Notes: a model not told the origin generated them from the sequence alone. Counted from the first letter of the stretch, positions 1 through 12,844 are shown. The stretch is DNA of 64,000 bases from Calliphora vicina (GCF_958450345.1 NC_088780.1:44074033-44138032), one strand, 5' to 3'. Numbers and translations are program-made.

Positions 1-61
1 AAATATCTAAATTTGTACTGCATACTTTAGGGAGCTTTTTTATTACAGTTGACTGGACTCA

Positions 62-187
62 AAAAAGAATTTCCGAGTTTTACCCGGAAATAAAAAAATA
101 AAAAAAATCAGCCAAATCGCTCCAGCCGTTCTCACGTGATGACATTACATACATGGACCATTTCATTTTTATATATATATAGATAAT
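62..187 (+). repeat. Possible 3' tail of an RTE-like LINE
   Basis: A stretch ending with a CCAGCCGTTCTC motif, then CATTTCATTTTT and a TATATATATAGATA run. Insect RTE-type LINE 3' ends commonly carry this arrangement (a 'cagccgttctcg' phrase followed by ATTTTTATATATATAGATA). No coding part is visible in the window. This is a resemblance from memory, not an alignment. Confidence 0.35.
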
Positions 188-1100
188 TACACTAATATCT
201 TCATTTGGAACTAAAAACGTTCACCCATTCATTCCATAAATCAATTCCCAACATCTATTTATTTAGTTTCATTCAAATATTTTTATTTAAATAGAATTCA
301 TTCATCGTTGAATTAACTCATAACAGAATTCATACAGCCTTAGAATGATTAAGTTTTTGTTCATTTAAATAGAATACAAATTCAACTAAAATATGTTTTC
401 TTCGTTCAGTTTTGTTTTGCTTTCAATCATTTACTAAATGAATAGAATAGGTAATGAATAAAATTTTAATCATTCAATACGCTTTTAAAACTATTTTGTA
501 ATAGACTTGAAGTAAAGAAAATTCTAACTAGTCTAATGAACTAATTCTCTTAGCCTTTGTAATGAATAAAACTTTAATCATTCAATACGTTTTTAAAGCT
601 ATTTTGTAATAGACTTGAATTAAAGAAAATTTGAACTATTCTAATGAACAAATTCTCTTAGGAACGAATTCTATATATTTGAAGTGAAAAGGAATTAATT
701 CTATGAATTTATTCATAATGAATTCATTAACGGAATAGTTAAGAGATAACATTTAATTTGATTAAGCAAATGGAATTAAGAATTAATTCTTTCAAAACAG
801 TTTTAAGGTGACTTCGCAAACTTCACAAATTCTTCACATGAAATAGTTGTAAATGTTGTCTACGAAAACTTTAAAATTATATAATCTCTAATATTAAAAA
901 AGCCTTAAGAGATGAATTTCGCGTTAAAAATTATGTTAATTTCAGCATATGTCATTATAAAAGCATTTATAAGCAAAAAAAAAATAATATAAGTTAGTTT
1001 AACCAAAATGAAAAATATTTATATACAAATTAAAAACAAAATGTGCAGACTACTTTAAATAAGAACCAAAAATGTTGTTAAAGATTTAAAGCAAATATTA
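188..1100. other. AT-rich flank 3' of the secreted-protein exons, with a 108-bp tandem duplication
   Basis: No exon is recognisable here on the minus strand, so the third exon of the gene at 1102-1658 probably lies beyond the left edge. GAATTCATTC-like words recur. A 108-bp unit is present twice in tandem: TAATGAATAAAA starts at 452 and again at 560. The two copies (about 451-558 and 559-664) differ at a handful of positions. Confidence 0.6.
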
Positions 1101-1101
1101 C

Positions 1102-1658
1102 CTGCATGGGAGAACCAGCATTGTCAACTTTGTCAATACCATCGCTAGGAGCACCACCACCCAACAAGGTGTTAATGATTTTCAAACCTAAAATATAAAA
1201 AAAAATAAAATTAATATCATTCACACAAACAGTAATTATAATAAAGACCTACCCATTGAGATAACATTAGCCCAGGGTGAACCACCGAAACCAATCGAAC
1301 CATCAACATCATCGGATTTTGTGGGCGAATTGCCGGCACCATTAAAGAACATGGTAAGTACAGTACCCAACATATTGGACCATGAGAAACCATTGGGTGC
1401 TTCCTGTATTTGATTACCCTCAATGTCGTCTTCAATATCATCAAGTGCTACTTTCTTGGAAGCATTTGGTTTGACGGCATATTTGCGAGCAACATTTTCT
1501 TGTCCGACAGCATAAACTGGTGAAATCTGTTGCTGTTGTCTCTGTTGCAAACGTCTTTGATATACTTCATTTTGTGGATAGGCAAATGTAAGTAAAATGC
1601 AATTTGTAGCTACTATGGCCAGTAAAATATAGGAATTTATTTTATGTTGATTAAACAT
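1102..1658 (-). CDS. Small secreted protein with internal repeats, two exons, 3' end beyond the window
   Basis: I do not recognise the gene. Exon A is 1658 to 1253 and exon B is 1187 to 1102, separated by a 65-bp intron with GT (1252) and AG (1188). Joining restores frame inside a Gly codon, and exon B ends at CAG|GTAATA, so more exons follow to the left. I start at ATG 1658 rather than the upstream in-frame ATG at 1688, because TTTCTTTCTCATTTCAG (acceptor at 1660) abuts ATG 1658; the upstream codons look like intron. The protein opens with a signal peptide (hydrophobic residues about 10-26), then a Gln/Arg-rich patch, a 'DDIEDDIEG' acidic patch near 73-81, and two related modules: 'SWSNMLGTVLTMFFNG' near 92-107 and 'SPWANVISMGLKIINTLLG' near 127-145. 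Residue 164 is the last seen. It is probably secreted; function is unknown. Transcription likely starts near 20864 (see that entry). Confidence 0.75.
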
Positions 1659-2010
1659 GCTGAAATGAGAAAGAAACAATTTATGCATTAAAATAACTGT
1701 TTGAGAAAAAATAATTGTTTTTTTTTTACTAATTTGTGAACTAATTGCATATTAGCGTGACATTTATTTTTCGCTTCTGCGATTTTCGATGCTACCAAAG
1801 TCTAGAATTATTCTCAGTCATCTTGAAACCAAATGCTTAACATTTGTACAAAATCACATAACATTTAGAGGTTGCACAATTCTTTTGTGTTCTCTAATAA
1901 ATTCCAAAAATTAAAAATTTCAATAAATTCTTTCTTTTAACCATAGATGCTTTAATGTAAAATTTAAAAATTTTCCGAAATCGATAACCCATTATAATTT
2001 AATACCAAAA

Positions 2011-2710
2011 CAAGTAAGAAAGTATAGTCGGCCAACCCCGAATGATATCCGAGAAAATGATTATAAACAGTTTTCTTTTAAAATTGATATGGGAGCTATG
2101 ACTAATTATGCACCAATCGCCATAAAATTACATGGATTGTCTTCTATATATAGTATATATATAGTTGTGTTGAATTTTATTTGAATACCAAATTTTTAAA
2201 AAATCTATTCTCGTAAAAATTAATTTCTGAAATGGGTCTTATATGGTAGCTATGGCTAATTATGGACAGATCGTTATAAAATTTGTTGACATTGAATTGT
2301 GTGTTGAATTTTATTTGAATACCAACATTTTTAAGATATTTATGCTACTTAAAGTGATTTTCGGAAGTGGGTTTTATATGGGAGTTATGACTAATTATGG
2401 ACCGATCGTCACAAAATTTGGTAATGCGAGTTCGGCTTATAGAAAACTAATTTGTATTTGGATATCTATATAAATAATGTATTTATGAGAGCTTAACTAC
2501 TTTAGAAAGACAAAATTATGAACCGATTCTAACCAAATTCAATAGGCTTCGAAAAGCTTGTACCAAATTTTGTAGAATTATCTTTGAAATTGCGACCTGT
2601 AGTTCGATTAAAAGGTTTACATGCACGGACGGACATCGCTCAATCGACCCAGAAAGTGGTACTGAGGAGATTTTTATGCTTAAAGCTGTTGGCACAATAT
2701 TTTTAATCCA
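2011..2710 (-). repeat. Dispersed repeat, subfamily A, degenerate copy
   Basis: It begins, on the plus strand, with CAAGTAAGAAAGTATAGTCG, the reverse complement of the tail seen at 31851-31883. It then carries two or three internal repeats of the phrase 'GGGAGCTATGACTAATTATG...CCGATCGTCA.AAAATT'. It runs to about 2710 with divergence. Open frames here are accidental. Confidence 0.6.
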
Positions 2711-3084
2711 CATTTAGTGTTTAGTCGAATCGATAAAAAGTTTATGAATTTTTGAAATTTCGTTAAAAAAAATTAGGAAAATGTATAATTTGAGATATCC
2801 ATGAAATATTTTTGCGGTACCAATTTACAATGATTGCCGATGTTAAAAAATATTGATATCTTATATTTAAATATGTACGAGCAAATTGTTTATACAAAAA
2901 CTAATTTTTTAAATATATTAATACCTACTTCAAAAGATAGCTATCACATTTTGCTCAAAGTTTCAGCACTTAGCTCTAAGATGAAATAAAAACTAAATAA
3001 TTGGTAACCTGTTGTAAATTTGTTGTTGGTGGATAACTAATATCAATCTAACATGTTATAACCACTATCACTTCGTTTTAGCAT

Positions 3085-3650
3085 ATCGAAATATTGGTTC
3101 TACAAAAACTATATATATTCTGGGTCCGTCCGTCTGTCTGTTGAAAACACTATAGTGCCCAAACCAAAGGAGATAGCTAGCTGAAACAGGCATTCTCTAT
3201 TGATAAGGTTTGTTTGGTATTGAAAATAAGCAATATTAGTCCATAATTTCACCTAGTCGCCATACAAATGTCCGGAATAGTGTTTGAACAGCCATGAATA
3301 TGTTGATTATGGGGCAATATTAATAAAATTTTGCAAAAATTATTTCTAAGTATGTATGGCGAAAATCTTGAAACATTTGGCGCTAGTCCCCATACAAGGT
3401 CTAGCTCAGAAAGAGACTTAAACATTCATAATTGTCTTATAATAATTAGTATCGTGATAAAATTAGACATTATATACGAACCTAATTCCTTGACCCTACC
3501 CCCCATATAACCTATATATCAGAAAAATATTTTATTGACAATAAATAATTTATATATAATGATATTAACATCAATTTCGACATAAGTCATTTAAAGTTTT
3601 AAGAAATTAATCACTCTATCAAATTCTGTAGAGATCTGTACTTAAGGTCA
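3085..3650 (+). repeat. Dispersed repeat, subfamily B, degenerate copy
   Basis: Shows the internal signature 'ATCGAAATATTGGTTCTAC...TATATATTCTGGGTCCGTCCGTCTGTCTG', followed by the phrase 'ATTTCACCTAGTCGCCATACAAATGTCC' (quoted in pieces as it occurs at 3245-3275). These match the bodies of the copies near 24-26 kb and 31 kb. The ends are worn away. Confidence 0.5.
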
Positions 3651-3659
3651 AAACTATAG

Positions 3660-5630
3660 AATTATGGTGGGTAGACAAGACTTAGCGGAATGTAACACTT
3701 TTTCTTGTTAATAAAATTGTAATGTATTTTTCTTTTGAATTTAGTATAAACATGATCAAGTTTGTTTCTTAAATCTTTCGTTTTTACAGTTCAATGTGAG
3801 CACAAAAATCTTTTGATTTCTATTTATAAACTGAAAGAGTAACATATCATGCTTGAATCATAAATCTTTCAGAAACAACTGCATATAAGGAAATCCTATA
3901 CGTCAAATTTATTTTAATTAAACAAATCGATTTTCTTCAATACTGCTTTTATTGCAGTTTTCTTCATCAATCTTTAATATAACAAGTTCAATAGCTTGTT
4001 TTATTCCTCTTTGATTTACTTATTAACAATACTTCAGCTGGCTTCAACACTTGTTGGCTTTCTTATTCTAGTTTATATAATACCGTTTGTTGATTCAACA
4101 ACTTAGAATCATGTTGTTAGTGTTGCTGGTTTTCATTTTTTCCACTCTTTTTTTTATTATTCTTTCTATGCTTTCTACCTGTAACTTAGTTTATACGGTC
4201 TATTATAAGCATAAAAAATGTTAACTGTATTTAGCGGAAATTATAAAAAAAAGATGGGCTTAATACCAAATGTTTTATATTAAGGCGCTGTAAGAGTGCT
4301 GCTGTTGTGTCGGCTCTAAAGCCATTTAAAATAAAAATAAAAACAAATAGAACCATTATAACATCTGTGAATGTATATATGATTTTGTACTATTGAGAGT
4401 TGTTGATGGCTTGCAGTTTATTTTCATGTTAACAAAACGCGTTTTTTAGTGTTTTTTTTTTTTGTTTGTTTTATAGCTGTCAATGTTGTTAATATGAATT
4501 TTCTTTCTCTTTCGTTTCTACTTCATTAATATGTGACACAATTTACGTTTAATGTGTGCAATCGCTTGACTACTTTGCCAGTGTTTGTTTGAAAAAAGCA
4601 AGATGTTTTAATTATTATGAATATGTAAATTTAGAAAGCCGTTTCTTGGGTAACATGTACATATTTTGTTGTTGTTGGGAAAACAAATGTTTAAAAATTG
4701 TTTGTAATGTAATTGCAGTTTTTCAATCAGAACATGAACTTGTTTTTCAGTGCAGAGTGATTACTTTTACAACAAAAAAAAACTGATTTTTCGCCAGAAA
4801 ATTACTTAAAATCATTTTGTAGACACATTTTAGAAATTGTTTAACTATAATAAAAAAAAATAACAATATTAATAAAAAACTATTTTATGATGAATCTACA
4901 ATTATGAGACAATTACTTTAGCATGAAAAACTAAGCAATGTAGATATATGGTAGAATGGCGTTACTTTAGTACTCAAATTAGCCTAATAAATTCTTATAT
5001 TTTTTTCCACCATATAATACATTCATTGCTGAAATTTTTGCTATTACTCTACTTTTTTTAATCTCTCCATTTTTGTCGCCCTAATTAATTTTGTCTAACT
5101 TATTAAATTCAAATCAGTAACAAAGATTCACATGCCACCACTATGTAATCAAAAAATCAATACATTCCTCATTGGGAGATTAAGAACATATGAAAACATT
5201 ATCACCTCTCAAAGATAATTATGGAAATACTTATGTTTAGAAAAACACATTGCTTTAGACTTCTTTCCATTTTCTCCACCAAAAAGTCGGTATTCAACAC
5301 AGAATATTACATATGGACAATAGCACGAGAATGGCAACCACGACTGTAAAAACAAAAACCCTTGAAACTTTTGTTCAAGATGATATAAAAAGGAGATAAC
5401 ACTAAAATGTTACTATTTGAATGAACTTAAAGCTTACTACAACATTTGAAGGTCAAAAATAATAGTTTAGACTGGCTATATTTAAGTTTTTAATTTAAAA
5501 GCTCCGAATTAACATGTAGTATGAAATGAATTTGACTCTGTTTTATTACTATTATCAATTTGTTTATTGAAACCAAATACATATTTTCTGTTTATTTGTT
5601 TAGTTTTTGTATACTTATATCTACCGAACA
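3660..5630. other. AT-rich intronic sequence, nothing recognised
   Basis: Long A/T runs and short frames only. I found no splice-framed coding segment, inverted terminal repeat or repeat-family phrase. One 76-residue frame at 4556-4786 lacks any protein-like signature. Confidence 0.5.
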
Positions 5631-5639
5631 TATATTGTT

Positions 5640-6020
5640 TTACTATAAGAGAAAAATCTGTCACGTACGGTATGTCACATACGATATTCAATTTTATTTA
5701 TTATAAAATCATCCAAAGATTATTTTTATTTAAATGTGACGGATTGTAAAGGAAAATTTTTTGGTTTAGTGTGGTTCTCACGATTCGCAAATTCATTCTC
5801 ATGATTCATTAATTACTTCCGTTTTATGTCACGTACTATATACCCTTATTTTGGTCGATATTTTGGACAACAATGTTTCGAAAGAACTTATTTTTTTTAA
5901 TATATGTAGTATCCTCTGAATGGAACATAAAGACCAAATTATTTTTCAGATTTTTGTAAAATCTATTCCACTTAATAGACGTACAAATATCGCGTACAAA
6001 AATTAAAAATTTCAAAAAAA
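5640..6020 (+). repeat. Dispersed repeat with TATGTCACGTAC core, plus copy
   Basis: Contains CGATTCGCAAATT, TTTTATGTCACGTAC, GATATTTTGGACA and AATGTTTCGAA in the order that also appears, reverse-complemented, at 10190-10450. The two copies are clearly related through about 240 bp. No coding capacity is seen. The class of element is unknown. Confidence 0.6.
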
Positions 6021-6292
6021 AAAAATAATTTTTGAACCTTTACCTTTTCTAAATTCGATAATATTCGGTATACATTTTTTCTATGGCCATGCCAAATTTA
6101 AAGTTCTCCAGAAGTTTGAAATTTGCTTTAGTTTGATTTCTATCCATGACAAATACATAATTAAAATGGTTAATAACCTTAGAACTGTTAGTCAGATTTC
6201 AACGTCATTTAAAATTTGTAGAAACGAAATGCTCATCGAAACATGCTATAGCATAGAAAATCCTCCTTGAACAAAAGATATCTCAAAATAGA

Positions 6293-6556
6293 TATCGACC
6301 CCTTTGCGCGAAATTATCGTATGTCACAAATACAAAATTTTACAGGAGAGCTTTATTATTACATTTTTTTGCTTTTGCTGGTATCATTAATACCAAATTA
6401 AAAAAGCTATACAAAAACCGATTTAGTAAATTAAATTTCACATACGTTAAAATTGACCTAAGTAGTAATATTTCCATAAATATAGCGAAAATAGGTATAA
6501 TATTTTACTATGTAAAAATGTAACATACGATAATTTCGAGCAAAGGGGTCGATATC
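6293..6556. mobile_element. Short inverted-repeat element (MITE-like)
   Basis: Positions 6293-6330 (GATATCGACCCCTTTGCGCG, then AAATTATCGTATGTCAC) are mirrored at 6519-6556 (ending CAAAGGGGTCGATATC). The arms match over roughly 38 bp with few differences and enclose about 190 bp. It lies just downstream of the TATGTCACGTAC repeat and shares the CGTATGT(C/T)AC word with it, so the two may be parts of one family. No target duplication was identified. Confidence 0.55.
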
Positions 6557-6660
6557 TTCCGTTAAATTCAGAATGCGACCAAGGTGGATTCTCGAGATAA
6601 TTGAAATTTTGAGAAATATTTGAAAATATGTACATATTTAATTTTTTTATGTTATTTTTT

Positions 6661-6782
6661 GGGTGCCCCGATAGACCAGTCGATAGTGTGCTGAACTATT
6701 AATCTGAGGGTTTGATTCCCGTCTGAGACTCTGGGTGTTACTGCAGACAAGCAAAACGCTTCGCAGTTTGTGTTTGTTTTTT
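6661..6782 (+). repeat. tRNA-derived SINE-like fragment
   Basis: Has an A-box-like TAGACCAGTCGA at 6672 and a good B-box, GGTTTGATTCC, at 6709, spaced as in RNA polymerase III internal promoters. An unrelated tail follows (CTGGGTGTTACTGCAG, then GCTTCGCAGTTTGTG and a T-rich run). The cloverleaf does not fold, so this is a tRNA-like promoter, not a tRNA gene. The tail resembles the minus-strand piece at 25135-25225. Confidence 0.5.
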
Positions 6783-6789
6783 AAATAAA

Positions 6790-9700
6790 AAATAACTAAG
6801 TGTACAATTTTTACAAATTTATTTTTTTACTAATAAAAACATTTCTATCAGAAAGAGGATAGTTAGTATGATGAATAATCGGACAACCAATTACAAAGAT
6901 ATGCCTAAAAATATATTTGATGACTTTTGGCTATTTCTCGAAATATTAGCGAATGTTTAATAGGGGACTTCATAAATTTTGCATGTGTTGTCAACGACTC
7001 ATAATAGAGGACAATGTTTAGAAAATGGAAGATACATTTTGTTCAAGAATTTTTTTTGCTTTAATATTGTGTGTTCAAAGGGAACACACAAATTCGGTTG
7101 CTACTACGAATCTGTATTCTCTGTGTATTTGTGAAGCCCGGCCAACCAGCATCGACACCGAAATATAGTAATGCTCTGTATTTGGTGGGATCAAAAGGGT
7201 CCTATCTATTATGATCTGCTGAAGTCTGGCCAGACTATTACAGGTAACCTGTATCGAACGCAGCTAATTCATTTGACTATGCTCGGCCACATGTTGCAAT
7301 ACCTATTAAAAAGTATTTAAAATGCATTTAAAGATAAGTCTTTCCTCCTTAGAATACATAATAAAAAATAAAAAAAAATTTAAAAAATGAAAATAAAATT
7401 TTCGAATGTACTTATGAAAATGTTTTTCAATCAAAACATCATTTCTTTTTTTTAAAAAAAAATCTTAAATAGTGTAAAATTGACAACCTAACAACCTAAT
7501 TATTTTGTTGACGGGAGTCCTGAAATTTGAAATAACTTTACCAAAACTTTAGTTACACAAAAAAAAATTATGTAGAAATAGCGCAAGGCATAAAAGCTAT
7601 AAATAAAATTTTAAGTTTTTATTATTTACTTTAAATATTGAAGTTGTCTTATTCTAAAATTATTCATTCATTCATTTTAACTTGTTAATCATTCGAATAA
7701 TCAAAGAACTTAAAAAAGAACTTAAAAAAGAGCCCTCATAAGCGTTAAAAGAGTTAAACAATAATTTTTTTTTTGTTACTACATGTACAACAATTAAATT
7801 TTGTTTAATGTCTATGATCGGGCATTCAGTGTGTTAAAGTTATTTAAGTAACAATCCAAACACTGCAAACCATGAAAAATTTCATATTTTTTGATCATAC
7901 ACTCTTTATATTATGGTGAGAATATGTACAAAAGTAATACATGTAATATTTCCAGAAAACGCCTTTGCCTCCACTCATATTGCACTTAAATTTTATGCAA
8001 TAAATATTAATTATCCATGTTTTTTAAAGGAAATCAAGCTATAAACACATATGTAGATAAATTTGCTTCTTAGTGATATACATATAATCATGCAAATTTA
8101 CATGTTCTAAAGGAAATACCTTGTCTTGTCTTAATTGCTTTTTATGACTATGGGAAAAATCTACTGCACTATTTGTTTATGTTTAATGGCTAAGTCTTTC
8201 AATTTTCTTAAAAATGAATTACAAATCTTCCACGAAATTTTACGAATTGCACAAGTCGCTGTAAAACATTTCAAGAGGTATAATAAAACTTTAAATTTGT
8301 TTACCTTATGGATGGAAATATTATTAATAGTTGTTTAATTGTACAGGTTTGTGTCTTAACTATTTAGTTTTGTAAACACAATTATGTGAACAAATTAAAT
8401 GTACTAATGACTAATTTGTTTTAGAAAAATAAACAAATTTAAAAACACATGTCTACCTAAATACTATACAAATATTTTCTTCCACACAACTCTCACTTTC
8501 AAAAAGAAACAAGAAAAAGTTACTATAAAATATATATAAAAATATATTTATATACTTATGTATGTAAACTTAAAAAATAATTATAAAAAAGTTATTTATT
8601 TTTAAGTAACAATAATCATCTTCATTGAAAGAGAAAATCGTATTAAAACATGCAATATCTTAAAACTAAATAACATTTTAATGAAAAGATACAAAAAAAA
8701 AAACGAAAAATACTTTAACCGAAAATTAATACAAAACAACATGATACAGATGAGTAAGTTTGAAAGAGAAAAAAAACGTTAACAAGCTTCTTGGTTTTTT
8801 GTGGTTGTTTTCATGAATAACTTAAGGTTAATGGAATTCAAAATGCTTCAACTTAAGTTGAGTTCATAAGAAATGATAGTGAAATTAATTTAGAAAATGA
8901 AAGACATTATTTTTTTTTACAAATCATCTTCATCATACCTACGAAAGATAAGAAAAATACAAAATTAATTTCACTTTCTTTTTTCTTCTGCTGTAATATT
9001 GATGACTGATATACTTAAAAGCAAGATCAGTAAGAAAAAGAAATTAAGAAAAAGGAATTAAGGTTTATTGACCAATAATATTTTAAAAGATTGTTTACTT
9101 TTGGTTGACCTAATTTATGGTTTTATTAATGAAAAAAAAATAAAAACTTTTATTTTCGTTTAAGAAATGCCCGGTATTCATTTTATTTATTATAACTTGC
9201 GGTTCAATATGAAATGGTCAAAGACCTGTTGCTGTTGCTAGAGACTTTTTCTTGTATAATTCATTTGCATTTTTAGTTAAAACAAATGCCGCAATAAGGT
9301 TCATTTGGTTTATAATTTTAAATAAATTTTCTTTAAGTTAATTGTAAATCAAGTCTGGTATTTTATTTTGTATTTAATGTCAAACGTTTTTTTTATGAAC
9401 TGAAAGTGTGTAGTGCATATTAAGCCGTCGTTTGGCTATAATATGATGCAATTTTGTTGGATTTTTTGTATTCATAATTAAATAATCAAATATTTTGTTT
9501 ATGATAATATTACGTTAAGAGTATGTATTCGATAATCGTTTGTCCCCAATTATTGATATAACTTTTTACCAAAATTATTAAAATTTTTAATGAGCGTAAA
9601 ATGCCTAAAATTATTTGTAAAATAACATTACAAAATTAAGCGTGTAATGATTTTATTTAATTTGTATTTTTTATTTAAATATATAATTTGTTATGCTACA

Positions 9701-9980
9701 TATACATATATATTGTTCTCTGGATTTTTTTCCACCTTTTTGTTGTTGGACCAGAAATCATGGAATACACTAAATTAATACTACACACATATTTTGTTAG
9801 ACGGAGACAGTAGACAATACTGTTTCTAAATATTTGATTTAAAATTTACTAAATTACGTCGACAATGTTAGGACAGGAGTGACTTTCATTACTACTAAAT
9901 AACGAATATTTCTTATAATATATTGCGTGATTCACTGGCCACAATACCACAAATTACTACTATAATCTGGAAGATGGAGT
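6790..9980. other. AT-rich intronic sequence, nothing recognised
   Basis: Poly-A and poly-T tracts and short open frames without similarity to anything I know. Around 7125-7260 the base composition is less AT-rich (GAAGCCCGGCCAACCAGC), possibly an eroded repeat I cannot name. Confidence 0.45.
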
Positions 9981-9990
9981 GTTATATAAA

Positions 9991-10062
9991 AACAAGAATG
10001 ACAGTATAGTCGATCAAACCCTACCATATACACTTTTGATGCAAAATTTAGTTCATAATTTA
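9991..10062 (-). repeat. Dispersed repeat, subfamily A, tail fragment
   Basis: Plus-strand text reads ACAAGAATGACAGTATAGTC followed by GATCAAACCCTACCATATAC, a worn copy of the reverse-complemented tail seen at 2011 and 44796. Confidence 0.45.
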
Positions 10063-10189
10063 TAGGTTTTCAGAGATTTCTTGTCACGAAAGGACATTCA
10101 TAATTATGAGTATTAGATCAATGGCTAATTGAGTGACAGCTGTCAACATAAAATTTAATTTTTTATACACAATTCGAATCCAAAGCAAA

Positions 10190-10450
10190 AATTTTATATA
10201 TGGAAAATTCCATGACCTCGTACGTGACATTTGTACTCCTATAGAGTGAAATAGATTTTGCAAAAATAAGAGTATCTGCAAAATAATTTAGTCTTCCATT
10301 CGGAGGGTACTATATTATAAAAAATAATAAGTTCATTCGAAACATTGCTGTCCAAAATATTGAGCGAAATATAGGTACGTGACATAAAACGAAAGTGATT
10401 TTGAGGTACATGTAGAAATATGCAAAAATTTGCGATTCGTGATAGGCGTT
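10190..10450 (-). repeat. Dispersed repeat with TATGTCACGTAC core, minus copy
   Basis: The reverse complement aligns by eye to 5770-6010 through CGATTCGCAAAT, TTTTATGTCACGTAC, CAATATTTTGGACA, AATGTTTCGAA and AAAATCTATTTCACT. It is opposite in orientation to that copy and 4.2 kb away. Confidence 0.6.
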
Positions 10451-10461
10451 AAGTTCTCGGC

Positions 10462-10625
10462 GACACGAAATAACTCCCAATGAAATAACATCCAATTAGG
10501 AAAATGAAATAAACCCCAATAAAATACAAAAAAATGAAAACTGGGCGTTATTTCATTTTTTTGGGCTTTATTTCATTTTAAAATTGGCAGTTATTTCATT
10601 ATGAAACAAGCTCAAAATTAAAAAC
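10462..10625. repeat. Inverted array of a short GAAATAAC motif
   Basis: The left half (10467-10530) repeats GAAATAACTCCCAAT-type words, and the right half (10545-10605) repeats the reverse complement, GGGCGTTATTTCATTTT. The centre lies near 10535. At least three copies occur on each side with irregular spacing of about 15-25 bp. It directly follows the 10190-10450 repeat. Confidence 0.55.
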
Positions 10626-12840
10626 AGAAAAATAGGGATTTTAATGTTTTCGGGCTTTTTTTCATTTTATTTCCTTTTCATAAAAATTATTTGTTGACAA
10701 ATTTTTTAGAGTCTTAAAACTTTTATTACAACTAAAAACCATTAGGATTGACTTAAAATATTCTTGATGCAACTTAATAGCATTAGAATTGGACTACAAT
10801 TATTATTAGTTTTAAAACCTTTGAACTCGTGACTTCAAACTAATTTGTATTAATGGAATAAGAAATTATGGTAGAAAATACAGTGTTCTACATGTACTAT
10901 GAAAATAATATTTACTACTTTAACAGAAACAAGTTTTGTAATTGAAAAAAGAAGAGTTATGTTATGCCACAGAGCGAAAAATAGTTTGTAACAAAAATTG
11001 CGGCGATTAATTAACCTTAGGATTGGTCTCTATGTTCTTAAACTCATTCCTCAAATGTTATTGTAAATTTGTTCATGTATTTCCATTAACATTTGATCCT
11101 GCAAAGGTTACAACCACCAATATAAATTGTTTAATTCAAACATGTTAAATTACAATGCAGTCACATAAAAAACTGACTATGAGCAATAATAACCGTATTT
11201 CAGGTTCCAGAATATATAGATGCCGGTTTCATTACTGTCAAGTATTGCGTCGACAAATATCATCGAAAAACACAAATTTAGCGACATTCATATATGAAAA
11301 CTAATAAACATACATATTTCATTAAAACCGAAAATTAAAAGTAATTGAAATCTGCCAAACCTATTCTTTTTAATCCCCATTTAGCATAGAATCGAAAATT
11401 ATTTTTAAAATTTAGTTTCAAAAAAGTTTCAAAATATAAAATTTGGATTTTGAGATATGCAAGAAATTTTATGTTTCCTTTTGTCAGAAACTTTATATAT
11501 TACAAGGTGTGGGTAAGATGGGGTAAATATACATAGATCGGAAACTCTCCTGTCAAAGACTTAAGTCAGTTGTTGAAATCGTAAGAGATGAGAATGTATT
11601 AGTAAAAATCTATGGTAAAACCAAAACAATTTTAGTATGTGAGATTTTTTGGGGTATTTTTTGTGATTGAGTTTTTTAAAAGATTCCGCTCTATGTGTAT
11701 TTACTAAAATTTTCTGCCATTGGGTTATACATGAGAAAGAATTATTTTAAGCATTGGAAACACTGGAATTTGTAAAAAATCCCAAAAGAAATCCACCCTA
11801 CCGTGTACCATATGTATCTCATTAAATTTGCATTTTTATACCAAAAAATTGTTCAACAATATTTTTACTGCAAAATGATGTCGTTAATATACATATTTAA
11901 AAATTGTTTATATATTTTTCAATTCATTAATGAAAAATACGCATTTATTTCTCTACTTCGCAATAAATTGCAATAACTACACTATGAAAATAATCATACA
12001 GAAATTAATAACATTAAAAAAATGAATGCCATCTAAAAGTACACATACGTATAAATAAAAAAAAACTTTCTCCCTCTATAAGAAGAAAAAAAAATAATAG
12101 AAACTACGAGTACTCAAAGTGTAGTAAACAAAACAAAATACAGCAAAAGAAAACAATAAAACAAAACCCATTCAAACATAAAAAATAACTCGTACTCAAA
12201 ACGTTATGAATGAATGAAAGTCACGACTTATAACTGAACAACAACAAAAGAAATAAATAAAAACCAAAATGACTAACAGACAACCAACCAGCGACAAAAT
12301 GAGCAAAAATACAATATTTTACTTTAAACGGTTTTATTGAAAGAAAATAAAAACGAAACCAAATGAAAAGAAACAGAAGTGAACACAAAATCAAAACAAC
12401 ACGGACCCAAAGGGTTTAAGGCTGATGAGGTGGTGTTGGCGGATGTATTAAATACTCACTCGTCAACTCGTTTTATTTCATGTCTTTTAAACTGAACAGA
12501 AAATAATATACAACATAAAAAGTGTACTCTGTTTGAATTGATTGCTATGCATGTAGCGTCAATTAAAAATATGTATGTTGAACTTTTTTTCGTCTTTTAC
12601 ACAAAATAAAAAGAAGCTTAAAACAACGTTAATAGCGTAAAAAACGAAAACGAAATTCTTTTATATATCAATTATCAGTGGTTAAAAGTTAAAAAAAAAA
12701 AATATTGAAGGGTTGTAACGATTTTTAGATACCATATGTGTTAATAAGTTTATAAATAAAACTCTGAGAAATGCCGGTTTAAAAATATTGTACACTAAAA
12801 AGCTCTTTAAAACTTTTAAAATACTGCACGATTTGTATGC
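10626..12840. other. AT-rich intronic sequence with one small repeat fragment
   Basis: Mostly unassigned. At 11548-11605 the phrase GTCAAAGACTTAAGTCAGTT...GAGAATGTATT resembles 18836-18880 and the reverse complement of 40256-40300, so a low-copy repeat terminus is likely. Nothing else is recognised. Confidence 0.4.
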
Positions 12841-12844
12841 CTTT

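Noticed and set aside
1236..1688. Using ATG 1688 as the start of the secreted protein
   Set aside because: The first ten codons overlap a strong polypyrimidine tract and acceptor, and ATG 1658 gives a cleaner signal peptide.
6661..6735. A true tRNA gene
   Set aside because: Promoter boxes are present but acceptor and anticodon stems do not pair.
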